DNA from: JAGNHN01 sp964590645
Lineage (GTDB): Bacteria; Bacteroidota; Bacteroidia; Bacteroidales; JAGNHN01
Assembly (NCBI GenBank): GCA_964590645.1
Contig: CAZPYJ010000002.1
Location: forward strand, 124,001-188,000
Length of the DNA stretch: 64,000 bases
Direction of reading: 5' to 3'
Each line of letters opens with the position of its first letter. Position 1 is the first letter of the stretch. This document shows positions 43,898 to 53,183 of the stretch, in pieces. The notes below the pieces were generated by a model that saw nothing but the letters and a program-made list of their open reading frames with translations, did not search any database and had not been told where the DNA came from. The position numbers and the translations under genes were made by a program.

Positions 43898-43928
43898 TTT
43901 GTCGGGAAAGAAGAGGTCTCTAAATTTG
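43898..43928 (+). promoter_or_regulatory. Promoter of the giant secreted-protein gene
   Basis: TTTG (43898-43901), 19-base spacer, TAAATTTG (43921-43928). Both elements match the Bacteroidota consensus with good spacing; this is the best promoter match in the window. The ATG at 44024 leaves a leader of about 90 bases. Confidence 0.6.
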
Positions 43929-44023
43929 GTGCACGTCGATGTAATTCCGGTTTTATGTTCATCCGACCTTGCCTGAACGCAATTCCCTTTCATCACGCAA
44001 ACCAAAACCCAAATTGCTGTACA

Positions 44024-47000
44024 ATGCGACAGAAAACTATGCTTCTCCGGCTCTCGACAATGCTGGCATTTCTATGTATCAGCCTGATGCTGAATGCTCA
44101 GGGAATTTCCAATGCCGTCACCATCGATCCGCCCAATGCGGCGGGAACGGATTCAATCACCCTCACTTTCGATGCCCGGCTCTCCTGCGAGGCCGGAACC
44201 TGGGCAACGCTGGAAGGAGCCACAGAAGTGAGAATGCACTCAGGCGTTCAGATCAATGGCTCAGTCTGGTCAAATGTCGTTTCCTACGAAAACACTGCCT
44301 ATAATGGTCAGTCCACGGCCCTCACCGACAATGGGGACAGCACCTGGTCGATCACCTTTGTGCCGGATGCATTCTATGGTGTGAACGGCAGCAGCCAGAT
44401 AGAACAACTTTGTATGGTCTTCAATAATAACTCCTGGAACAAGACAGGCAAGGACTATGATCAGCCGGGCCATTGCATTGATTTCTATATTCCCTTGGCG
44501 GTTGTTCCAAGCTGGAATGCAAGTTTTTATTCCCTGAGTTTTCCTGTTTCAAGTCCGGAAAGGACCATTTACAGCCTGAATTCCTGGGGCGGGGATGGCG
44601 TATGGGCTGCCACGGCCGTTTCGGCGAGTGGGAACACCCACTATCCCGGCTTCGTCCGCACCACAAAAGGAGGCTTTGACAAATACGAAAGGGTTTTGTA
44701 TGACTATCCCAATTACTATTCTCCAATGATCGCCGCTGCAGGCCCGGATTCGGCCTGGATGATCGCATACAGTCATAACGGGACCCAGGATGGCCTGGTT
44801 CTCTTTACCTCCGATGGAGGTTACAATTGGACCCATCAATCCACAGCCCTGTTTCAGGTCTCACAAGGTGGCTTCCCGAATATTATCCATTTCTGGAATC
44901 ATACCGATGGCATTGTAATGGGCGATCCTTCAGGAGGATATTGGGAGATTTATACCACTTCGAATGCCGGTACGAACTGGATCCGGGTGGATTCTTCGAA
45001 TATCCCGCCGCCCCTGGCCGGAGAGTATGGCTACACGCGCCACAGCGCGGTGGAAGGAAATACGATATGGTTTACCACCAACCGTGCCCAACTCTATATT
45101 TCCAATGACCGGGGACAAAACTGGACGCGCCACGCCATTCCTTTTGCCAACAACCAAATGATTCTTCCCGCAATGAAGAGCCCTCAGGAAGGATGGTTGT
45201 ACTCCAATGATCAGCTCTACTCCACCAATGATGGAGGGATTAGCTGGACTCAGGTCATTTGGAGCGGAGACTTCAGAAGGGGAAGAGACCTGAAATATGT
45301 GAAAGGAACCGCCAATGCTTTGGTCAGTGCCGGTGGAATGAGCGGGGCCTCCTACAGCCTTGACGGAGGGGTAAGCTGGCTCCCAATGGTCCAGAATGGC
45401 GGAAACGGGGTCTATTCCCTGGCCTTTACAGCGATGGATTACGGCTGGGCAGGCGGAAGAACAGACAGCAATCTGCAGAATTACATTTACAAATTTCTGA
45501 CACCAATGACTGAGCCCGTGGCGCAAACCTGGGCCCATACTGCACAGGTGTGTGCAGGAGAATACGTTAATTTCAACACCTGGGTCATTGGGAATGTGTG
45601 GACTATACATTATAGTTTTTATGACGGGCAATTCCCTTTTATCCGTCACGGATGGACTCCGCTCGTCTTCTTCAATGTACCTGAATCCAAGGATGTGCAG
45701 GTGGAAATCACCGGCGCTTACGGGATGAGGCAGTTTCTGGCAAAGGACGTCGTCCTCGTTCGCGACAATCCCCCTGTGGACCTGGGTCCGGATACTTTAC
45801 TCTGTGCCGGGCAATGTATTGAGCTGGAGGCCACAAGCGAAAGCCGCAGCCTCTTCTTCTCCGCCTACCTGGAAGGCGGGTATAGTAATAACAATGCACT
45901 CGAGATATTCAATCCTTTAGACGTAGCCGTGGACCTTTCTGCTTACGGCATCCGGAAGAATTTTAATGGCAGCAGCTGGGATGGCTTCTACCCATTCCCC
46001 TCCGCTACCTTCCTTGATCCGGGCGAAACATTCCTTATTGCACACGCCCTGGCCGATTCAGCCATTACCGCTAAAGCAGATGTCTTGCTCAGTGGCACAG
46101 ACTATAACTTTATGATGAGCTTTTCGGGCAATGATGTGAGGGCGCTGGTAAAAATCGAACAAAACGATACCATTGTGGTAGATATCATTGGTGCGGAAGA
46201 CCTCAGCGATCCGGGTTGGGCGTGGAATGTGGCCGGCGTCTGGGGAGGAACAACAAATCATACCCTGGTGAGGAAAGGCTGGGTGCAGAAAGGGCAAACC
46301 GACTGGGGTCTTTCTGCCGGTCTGGACAGCCTGAGCTCGGAATGGATCGTATATCCTCCGAATCAGTTTGCAGCCCTCGGGCAACATACCTCCTCCCCTT
46401 TCCTCACTTATTTGTGGCCAGATGGAGATACGGCAGCGGTAAAAGAAGTGTGCTTACAAGCCAATGATTACAACCAATGGATCAGTCTGGAAGTGACCAA
46501 CGCTCACGGGTGCAATGCCACAGACTGGATTAAAATAACCAAAGTGATTATTCCTGTGGAGATTACCGGGCCGGACAGCATCTGTCTTGGTCAATGTGCA
46601 ATCCTGACCGCCAATGAAGCCTCAGACTATGTCTGGAATACCGGGGATAGCACCCGGAGCATCACCGTTTGCCCGAATTACAGCCAATGGTACAGCGTGA
46701 CCATCACCGACAGCAACGGCTGTATGGGTGTTGACGGATTCTATCTGAATACCTGGTCGATACAACCGGTGATCCAAAGCAGTACCGACTCCATCTGCGG
46801 AGATGAAACCGCTACGCTTTCTGCACCAGGTTATGCCACTTATCAATGGTCCACCGGAGATACCACCCCGACTACCGAAGCCTGGCACTGGGGAAGCTAT
46901 AATTGGTGGTATCATCTGACCGTCACCGACTCAAACGGATGCACGGGATCTTCGAATATCAATATCTGGCATTTCGAAAAACCGAGTAGCTGGATTATCG

Positions 47001-50000
47001 GGGATACGAGTATTATGGAAGGGGAATGCACGCAACTCACCTCCCTGGGCGGAAATCAATATTTATGGAGCACAGGGGAGAACACCCAGGCGATCTCCGT
47101 TTGTCCATCAAACACAACTACATATACTGTAGAAACCTGGTTCAATCAGCAATCCTTTTGTTCCGATACTGCATCCGTCACGGTCTATGTACAGCCGGCC
47201 CCTCAGTTGACGATATCCAACGATACCAGTATCTGCCCGGGAGAGTGCGTGACCCTCACGGCCACTGGCCAGGGAAGCCTGCTGTGGAGCGACGGGAGCA
47301 CAACTTCTTCCATCACGGTGTGTCCTGAAGTTTCCACCTGGTACAACGTGACCCTCTACCATCCTGCCGGGGATACCCTGCAGGCCTCTGTGTATGTGGG
47401 GCTGTATCCTGTGAATATAGGAACCATTCCGGATCGGGATATCTGCGAAGGAGAATGTGTATCATTAGGTGCCTTTGGAGGAATACAATATACCTGGAGC
47501 AACGGAAGCAACCTGGCTTCTCCCCAGGTTTGTCCGCTCTCCAGCACGATGTATTATGTTACTGCCACCAATAGTTACCAATGCACTGGGGTAGATTCTG
47601 TGTTCGTAACAGTACATCCTATTCCTGTGGCAGAAGCCGGTGCCAATGATACCATCTTCGGTTCAGGCTGTGTCACCCTCACTGCCAGTGGCGGTGACAC
47701 CTATGTTTGGAGCAATGGAATGATGGGCCCTTCCATCTCTGTCTGCAATACACAAACTACCGTCTATTATGTAAGTGCCTATTCTTATGAAGGATGCCTG
47801 GATGTGGATTCCGTGACCGTAACCTACATCCCCGGCCCTGTCCTGACGGTAAGCAACGACACCACCCTCTGTCCGGGGGAATGCGCGACACTGTATGCCA
47901 ATGGAAGCGGAAACTTCCTATGGAGCGATGGCAGCAGCGGAAACCAGATTCAGGTGTGCCCACAAAGTCCGGTAACCTATGGGGTTACCCTTACCGATCA
48001 ATATGGCCTGCAAAGCATAGACAGCATCCATATTGATATTTACGCTGCCCCATCCGTCAATATTAGCGGGGATGACACCCTTTGTGAAGGGGATTGTGCC
48101 ACCCTGGTAGCCCACGGAGCCGGGGAATATCTATGGGATTTAGGCGGCAGCTCGATGAACATTATGGTTTGCCCTGCTACATCAACTACCTATTCGGTAA
48201 CCCTCACCGATTCGAATGGTTGCCAGGCGGTGGACAGTTTCCCCATCATCGTCTTCCCCTTCCCGCTTGCCGATGCGGGCCAGGACACCAATATCTGTGA
48301 GGGCGACTGCATCACCCTGACCGCCAGTGGTGGTGGAACCTACCAGTGGTCGGACGGTACCCCCCAGGGTGCCAGTACCCTGGTATGCCCGGCACAGGCA
48401 TCCACTTATGTGGTGACGGTCACCAATGAAGGAGGCTGTGCTTCCATTGCCTCTGTCAATGTGGGGATACTGCCACGCCCCCAACTCAGCATCACCGCAG
48501 ATACTTCCATTCAGCCGGGAGAATGTGTGGACCTGCAAGTGTTGGGAGGAGACAGCTGGTTGTGGAGCAACGGATTGACTACTTCCACGATCAATGTATG
48601 TCCTTCCCAAACCACACTGTACGGCGTTACCGCCACTTCAACAGAAGGATGCTCCGAGGTGGCCTCTGTAAGGATTACTGTTGTGCAGCCGGTACAAGGC
48701 TTTGGCTTGAAAGCCTTTCTCCAGGGAGCCTGGCTGGGCAATGGCCTTATGCGTACCAACCTGGCGGCCCGGCCTGAATTCCCCCTGAACCAGCCCTATA
48801 ACCGCTCCCCCTGGAATTACAATGGCAGCGAAAGCCTGGACAGCGTGCATCTGGATATGGTGGACTGGATGCTGATGGAAGTACGGTATGGTTCGGATGG
48901 GAGCCAGTTGCTGGAGCGCCGTGCCCTGATGCTTTGGAAGGATGGTGTACTGCGCAGCCCTGCCGGGGATACCAGTATTCTCATTGGTGCCAAAGGCGAA
49001 GGACGCTATCGCATCCTGCTCGACCACCACAGCCATATCCCCGTGATGACTGCAGAGGCCCTGAACCTGGATAGTGTTGCCGCTATTGATTTCACGGATA
49101 CCCTTCTCACCAGGCCATTTGGTGGAATGAATGCCCTGATCCCTTTGGGTGGAAATGCTTTTGGGATGATCTCCGGTGACCTGAATGTGGATAAGAAGAT
49201 CAAGTACAGCGGGGCCGGGAACGACCGCAGCCTCATTTTACAAAGGCTGATGCAGGAAACCGGAAGTACCGTCATCACGTCCACGGTAAGTGGCTACTTC
49301 CCGGAGGACCTCAATATGGACGGTACCGTGAAGTACAGTGGAGCCGGCAACGATCCTTCCCGCATCATCACCAACCTGATCACCCTGACGGGTTCCACAG
49401 CGATCAATACGGTGTATACTTCCCCAATCCCGGATGCAGTGGATACTTTCCGCTGTGGCCTTGTCTTTATTGATACAAGGGATGGGAAAATGTATACCAC
49501 AGTGGAGATAGGAGACCAATGCTGGATGGCGGAGAACCTGAATGTGGGAACGATGATCCAGGCCAACAGCAATCCCTCGAATGACGGTGTCATTGAAAAG
49601 CACTGCTACAACGATGACCCGGCAATGTGTGATCTCTATGGGGGGCTGTATCAATGGGAGGAGATGATGGAGTATATGAATACAGAAGGCAGCCAGGGCA
49701 TTTGCCCTCTGGGTTGGCACCTGCCCACGGATGCGGAATGGTGTACATTAACAGCCTACCTTGACCCTACGGTGAATTGCAATACTTGGGGGTGGAGTGG
49801 GACCGATGCAGGAGGTATGATGAAGGAAACAGACACAACGCACTGGCTTTTACCCAATACCGGGGCAAACAACAGCAGCGGCTTCACGGCGCTCGGTGCC
49901 GGCTACCGCATCAGTGGCAATTTCATCGATCTCAGGAGCAACGCCTACTTTTGGTCGTCCTCCGAGTCTTCCTCTATATACGGGGCCAGCCGGGCCCTGT

Positions 50001-52960
50001 ATTACTACAACGCGGCTGTAAGCCGGGACAACAACGACAAGACCTACGGCTTTTCGGTGCGCTGCCTCCGCGACAGCATCCAGCCCTGCCTGCCCCAACC
50101 TGAGCAGGCCAATGCCGGGCCGGATAGCCTGAACATTGAGGGTGATAGTGTTCAGCTTTGGGCAAATACGCCTTCAGTGGGCCCCTCGACTCCGCTCGGG
50201 GCAAGCACTGGGCAGTGGGCAGTTGCCTCGACTTCGCTCGGCAACCCGGGGATTTTCAGTGATTCGAGTGCGGCGGATGCGTGGTTCTATGGGGTGATTG
50301 GTGAGACCTATATCTTGGTTTGGACGATATCCAATCAGTGCGGAAGCTCCTCGGATACTGTAATGATCAGCTTTGCTCCAGCAACAACCACTTTCACTTG
50401 CGGTGACAGCCTCCTTGACACCCGCGATGGACAAAAATACGCCACAGTTCAGATTGGGACCCAGTGCTGGATGGCGGAGAATTTGAATGTTGGAGTGATG
50501 GTGAACAGCGTGAATACCGGTAGTAGTCATTCTGATGTGAGCAACAATGGGGCTATAGAGAAGTATTGCTACGATAATACAGCCAGCAATTGCAATGAGT
50601 ACGGAGGTTTATACGACTGGAATGAAGCTATGGGCTATAGCGATACTGAGGGTGTACAAGGAATCTGTCCGCCAGCCGTAGGATGGCATATTCCGACAGA
50701 TGCTGAATGGACCCAACTGGAAAACTATCTTGGAGGTTCATCCATTGCCGGCGGAAAGCTAAAAGAAAGCGGTACTACGCATTGGCGTGCGACCAATGTC
50801 GGTGCCACTAATAGCAGCGGGTTCACGGCTCTTCCCGGTGGCTACCGCTACAACAAAGGGGATTTCAACACACCGAGCACAAACGGCCACTTCTGGAGTT
50901 CCTCGGCCTCCTCATCTGCGGGCGCGTGGTACCGTTATCTGTTCTATAGTAGCCAGAATATCTACCGTCTCAACGGAGACCGTACCTACGGCTTCTCTGT
51001 ACGTTGCGTCAGGGATAGTGTCGTATGCACCCCCCAACCCGAGCAGGCCAATGCCGGGCCGGATAGCCTGAACATTGAGGGTGATAGTGTTCAGCTTTGG
51101 GCAAATACGCCTTCCGCAAGCAGTGGGCCCTTCGGCTCCGCTCAGGGCCAACAGTGGGCCGTGGTTGCCTCGACTCCGCTCGGCAACCCGGGGATTTTCA
51201 GTGATTCGAGTGCAGCAGATGCGTGGTTCTATGGAACCCCCGGCACTACCTACACTTTGGTGTGGACGATTTTTAACCAGTGTGGCGCAACCTCCGATAC
51301 GGTACTGATCGGTTTTGCCACCCCGGAATGGACCTGCGGAATGCCCTTCACCGATCCGCGGGACGGACAGACCTATGCCACAACTCATATCGGAAGCCAG
51401 TGCTGGATGGCGGAGAACCTGAATGTGGGAACGATGATCCAGGTCAACAGCAATCCCTCGAATGACGGCATCATTGAAAAGTATTGCTACAACGATGACC
51501 CGGCAATGTGTGATATCTATGGGGGGCTGTATCAATGGGAGGAGATGATGGAGTATATGAATACAGAAGGCAGCCAGGGCATCTGCCCCAGCGGCTGGCA
51601 CATACCTGCTGATGCGGAATGGTGTACCCTGACCACCCATCTCGATCCCACGGTGAACTGCAGTACGATTGGATCCAGTGGCACAGATGCGGGAGGAAAA
51701 ATGAAGGAAACAGGCACAACGCACTGGCTTTCACCCAATACCGGGGCCACCAACAGCAGTGGCTTCACAGCGCTCCCTGCTGGTTACCATTACAATGGAA
51801 CCATCTATTTTCTGAATGCTACCGCTGCTTTTTGGTCGTCCACCGAGCCCTTCTCATCCAATGGGATCTACTGGTACCTGCAGAACAATAGTGCCACAGT
51901 TTACCGCGACAACCTCAGCAAAACCCTCGGCTTATCGGTGCGTTGCCTCCGCGACAGCATCCAGCCCTGCCTGCCTCAACCCGAGCAGGCCAATGCCGGA
52001 CCGGATAGTTTGGGAATCTCAGGGGATAGTGTTCAACTTTGGGCAAATACGCCTTCCGCAAGCAGTGGGCCCTTCGGCTCCGCTCAGGGCCAACAGTGGG
52101 CAGTGGTTGCCTCGACTTCGCTCGGCAACCCGGGGATTTTCAGTGATTCGAGTGCAGCAGATACGTGGTTCTATGGAACACCCGGCACTACCTACACTTT
52201 GGTGTGGACAATCTCAAACCACTGTGGCGCTACCTCTGATACGGTGCTGATCGGTTTTGCCCCTGCGATCGTTATCAGTTGCGGGGATACCATCACCGAT
52301 CCTCGTGATGGCAAAAAATACCCTACGGTTGAAATTGGCACCCAATGCTGGATGGCAAAAAACCTGAATGTGGGAACAATGATAATGAGTAACCCGACTT
52401 ATACACCACATTCATTGATGTCAGACAATGGAATCATAGAGAAATATTGTTATCAGAATGATACGACGAATTGCGACCTGTTCGGAGGCCTTTATGAGTG
52501 GAATGAGGCAATGTCTTATTCAACACAAACCGGGGCCCAGGGCATTTGCCCGGCTGGATGGCATATCCCGTCCTTCGCAGAATTTGCGCTCCTCGAAGGC
52601 TTTGTGGATAGCCAGATCCCGGTTGGGGATCCTGTGTGGTTGAGCCTTGGGATGCGGGGTTATGATGCAGGAGGAATGCTGAAAGATTCCTCACAATTAT
52701 ACTGGCAATCACCCAATGTGGCTGCATCAGATGCATTTGGTTTTACAGCATTGCCTGCCGGATACCGCAGAAATACAGGGGAATATGATAATCTTGGCGC
52801 ACGAGGCCGTTTCTGGACTTCGGATCACGACCCATATCAGTCTGAGTTCTTTTTGCGGGAGATACGTTACAATTCTGCTCAGATCAGGAGTAGATTGCAC
52901 GAACCGGAGTATGGAATGTCCATTCGTTGCCTCCGCAACAGCCAAGGCGGGAATCCCTGA
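44024..52960 (+). CDS. Giant modular secreted protein (propeller, Ig-like repeats, lamin-tail insert, dockerin-like module, four FISUMP modules)
   Basis: About 2978 residues. The signal peptide ends at LMLNAQ (about 25). An N-terminal beta-domain (to about 165) precedes a BNR/YCF48-like propeller (44550-45510; LYISNDRGQNWTRH, LYSTNDGGISWTQ). Then come eleven Ig-like units of about 71 residues with a Cys pattern around ICxGxC, VCP and GC; the first is split by a lamin-tail domain (45848-46385). The dockerin-like KYSGAGND module (48700-49440) is shared with the protein at 17758. Four FISUMP modules close the protein, separated by PKD-like linkers. No type A T9SS tail is seen. An adhesin or surface fibre is the likely class; the ligand is unknown. 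The ATG at 44024 gives the signal peptide. Confidence 0.87.
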   Translation: MRQKTMLLRLSTMLAFLCISLMLNAQGISNAVTIDPPNAAGTDSITLTFDARLSCEAGTWATLEGATEVRMHSGVQINGSVWSNVVSYENTAYNGQSTALTDNGDSTWSITFVPDAFYGVNGSSQIEQLCMVFNNNSWNKTGKDYDQPGHCIDFYIPLAVVPSWNASFYSLSFPVSSPERTIYSLNSWGGDGVWAATAVSASGNTHYPGFVRTTKGGFDKYERVLYDYPNYYSPMIAAAGPDSAWMIAYSHNGTQDGLVLFTSDGGYNWTHQSTALFQVSQGGFPNIIHFWNHTDGIVMGDPSGGYWEIYTTSNAGTNWIRVDSSNIPPPLAGEYGYTRHSAVEGNTIWFTTNRAQLYISNDRGQNWTRHAIPFANNQMILPAMKSPQEGWLYSNDQLYSTNDGGISWTQVIWSGDFRRGRDLKYVKGTANALVSAGGMSGASYSLDGGVSWLPMVQNGGNGVYSLAFTAMDYGWAGGRTDSNLQNYIYKFLTPMTEPVAQTWAHTAQVCAGEYVNFNTWVIGNVWTIHYSFYDGQFPFIRHGWTPLVFFNVPESKDVQVEITGAYGMRQFLAKDVVLVRDNPPVDLGPDTLLCAGQCIELEATSESRSLFFSAYLEGGYSNNNALEIFNPLDVAVDLSAYGIRKNFNGSSWDGFYPFPSATFLDPGETFLIAHALADSAITAKADVLLSGTDYNFMMSFSGNDVRALVKIEQNDTIVVDIIGAEDLSDPGWAWNVAGVWGGTTNHTLVRKGWVQKGQTDWGLSAGLDSLSSEWIVYPPNQFAALGQHTSSPFLTYLWPDGDTAAVKEVCLQANDYNQWISLEVTNAHGCNATDWIKITKVIIPVEITGPDSICLGQCAILTANEASDYVWNTGDSTRSITVCPNYSQWYSVTITDSNGCMGVDGFYLNTWSIQPVIQSSTDSICGDETATLSAPGYATYQWSTGDTTPTTEAWHWGSYNWWYHLTVTDSNGCTGSSNINIWHFEKPSSWIIGDTSIMEGECTQLTSLGGNQYLWSTGENTQAISVCPSNTTTYTVETWFNQQSFCSDTASVTVYVQPAPQLTISNDTSICPGECVTLTATGQGSLLWSDGSTTSSITVCPEVSTWYNVTLYHPAGDTLQASVYVGLYPVNIGTIPDRDICEGECVSLGAFGGIQYTWSNGSNLASPQVCPLSSTMYYVTATNSYQCTGVDSVFVTVHPIPVAEAGANDTIFGSGCVTLTASGGDTYVWSNGMMGPSISVCNTQTTVYYVSAYSYEGCLDVDSVTVTYIPGPVLTVSNDTTLCPGECATLYANGSGNFLWSDGSSGNQIQVCPQSPVTYGVTLTDQYGLQSIDSIHIDIYAAPSVNISGDDTLCEGDCATLVAHGAGEYLWDLGGSSMNIMVCPATSTTYSVTLTDSNGCQAVDSFPIIVFPFPLADAGQDTNICEGDCITLTASGGGTYQWSDGTPQGASTLVCPAQASTYVVTVTNEGGCASIASVNVGILPRPQLSITADTSIQPGECVDLQVLGGDSWLWSNGLTTSTINVCPSQTTLYGVTATSTEGCSEVASVRITVVQPVQGFGLKAFLQGAWLGNGLMRTNLAARPEFPLNQPYNRSPWNYNGSESLDSVHLDMVDWMLMEVRYGSDGSQLLERRALMLWKDGVLRSPAGDTSILIGAKGEGRYRILLDHHSHIPVMTAEALNLDSVAAIDFTDTLLTRPFGGMNALIPLGGNAFGMISGDLNVDKKIKYSGAGNDRSLILQRLMQETGSTVITSTVSGYFPEDLNMDGTVKYSGAGNDPSRIITNLITLTGSTAINTVYTSPIPDAVDTFRCGLVFIDTRDGKMYTTVEIGDQCWMAENLNVGTMIQANSNPSNDGVIEKHCYNDDPAMCDLYGGLYQWEEMMEYMNTEGSQGICPLGWHLPTDAEWCTLTAYLDPTVNCNTWGWSGTDAGGMMKETDTTHWLLPNTGANNSSGFTALGAGYRISGNFIDLRSNAYFWSSSESSSIYGASRALYYYNAAVSRDNNDKTYGFSVRCLRDSIQPCLPQPEQANAGPDSLNIEGDSVQLWANTPSVGPSTPLGASTGQWAVASTSLGNPGIFSDSSAADAWFYGVIGETYILVWTISNQCGSSSDTVMISFAPATTTFTCGDSLLDTRDGQKYATVQIGTQCWMAENLNVGVMVNSVNTGSSHSDVSNNGAIEKYCYDNTASNCNEYGGLYDWNEAMGYSDTEGVQGICPPAVGWHIPTDAEWTQLENYLGGSSIAGGKLKESGTTHWRATNVGATNSSGFTALPGGYRYNKGDFNTPSTNGHFWSSSASSSAGAWYRYLFYSSQNIYRLNGDRTYGFSVRCVRDSVVCTPQPEQANAGPDSLNIEGDSVQLWANTPSASSGPFGSAQGQQWAVVASTPLGNPGIFSDSSAADAWFYGTPGTTYTLVWTIFNQCGATSDTVLIGFATPEWTCGMPFTDPRDGQTYATTHIGSQCWMAENLNVGTMIQVNSNPSNDGIIEKYCYNDDPAMCDIYGGLYQWEEMMEYMNTEGSQGICPSGWHIPADAEWCTLTTHLDPTVNCSTIGSSGTDAGGKMKETGTTHWLSPNTGATNSSGFTALPAGYHYNGTIYFLNATAAFWSSTEPFSSNGIYWYLQNNSATVYRDNLSKTLGLSVRCLRDSIQPCLPQPEQANAGPDSLGISGDSVQLWANTPSASSGPFGSAQGQQWAVVASTSLGNPGIFSDSSAADTWFYGTPGTTYTLVWTISNHCGATSDTVLIGFAPAIVISCGDTITDPRDGKKYPTVEIGTQCWMAKNLNVGTMIMSNPTYTPHSLMSDNGIIEKYCYQNDTTNCDLFGGLYEWNEAMSYSTQTGAQGICPAGWHIPSFAEFALLEGFVDSQIPVGDPVWLSLGMRGYDAGGMLKDSSQLYWQSPNVAASDAFGFTALPAGYRRNTGEYDNLGARGRFWTSDHDPYQSEFFLREIRYNSAQIRSRLHEPEYGMSIRCLRNSQGGNP
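46556..48689 (+). repeat. Ten tandem Ig-like repeats in the giant gene
   Basis: Ten units of about 71 codons (after an eleventh, split one). A typical unit has DTSICPGECVTLTA, LWSDGSTTSSITVCP and a YxVTxTDSNGC ending. The units are diverged at DNA level, so this is an old protein-level repeat, not a recent expansion. Confidence 0.85.
50182..50242 (+). repeat. REP-like palindromic motifs in linker 1
   Basis: CCCCTCGACTCCGCTCGGGG (50182-50201) and GCCTCGACTTCGCTCGGC (50225-50242). Both have a short self-complementary frame around TCGACTxCGCTCGG and are translated in frame within the giant gene. Confidence 0.65.
51125..51184 (+). repeat. REP-like palindromic motifs in linker 2
   Basis: CCCTTCGGCTCCGCTCAGGG (within 51125-51149) and GCCTCGACTCCGCTCGGC (51167-51184). 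Same design as in linkers 1 and 3. Confidence 0.65.
52067..52126 (+). repeat. REP-like palindromic motifs in linker 3
   Basis: CCCTTCGGCTCCGCTCAGGG (within 52067-52091) and GCCTCGACTTCGCTCGGC (52109-52126). The first element is identical with the one in linker 2. Confidence 0.65.
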
Positions 52961-53183
52961 GAGGACTGTTGAAAATTGTCGAATAAGGGCAATTGCTTCT
53001 TTTCAATGCTAATAGAAGAGCCAGCTGAGGCTGCCGGCTTTCAGCAGCATCTGAGTATGTTCTCCTGATCATAGGCGGGTAGGAACCTTCCTCCCATTGA
53101 TGCATTTACAAAATCCTTACTTTTATAGCGTATTGGAAATGTGGGATGCGGGGGTGGAGTTTAGACGAAATGAGGAATACTCA

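Larger units (their letters stand above)
49448..52942 (+). repeat. Four FISUMP repeats with three PKD-like linkers
   Basis: Units at 49448-50077, 50396-51019, 51332-51958 and 52277-52942, each with DxRDGxxYxTxxIGxQCW, the NLNVG core, GICPxGWHxP, GFTALPxGYR and a SVRCLRDS-type end. Units 1 and 3 share about 190 bases (near 49510-49700 and 51399-51590) almost identically, pointing to recent duplication or gene conversion. Confidence 0.85.

Noticed and set aside
50182..52126. CRISPR-like appearance of short repeats separated by about 900 bases
   Set aside because: The repeats are in-frame parts of duplicated protein linkers; spacing is that of FISUMP modules and there are no cas genes.
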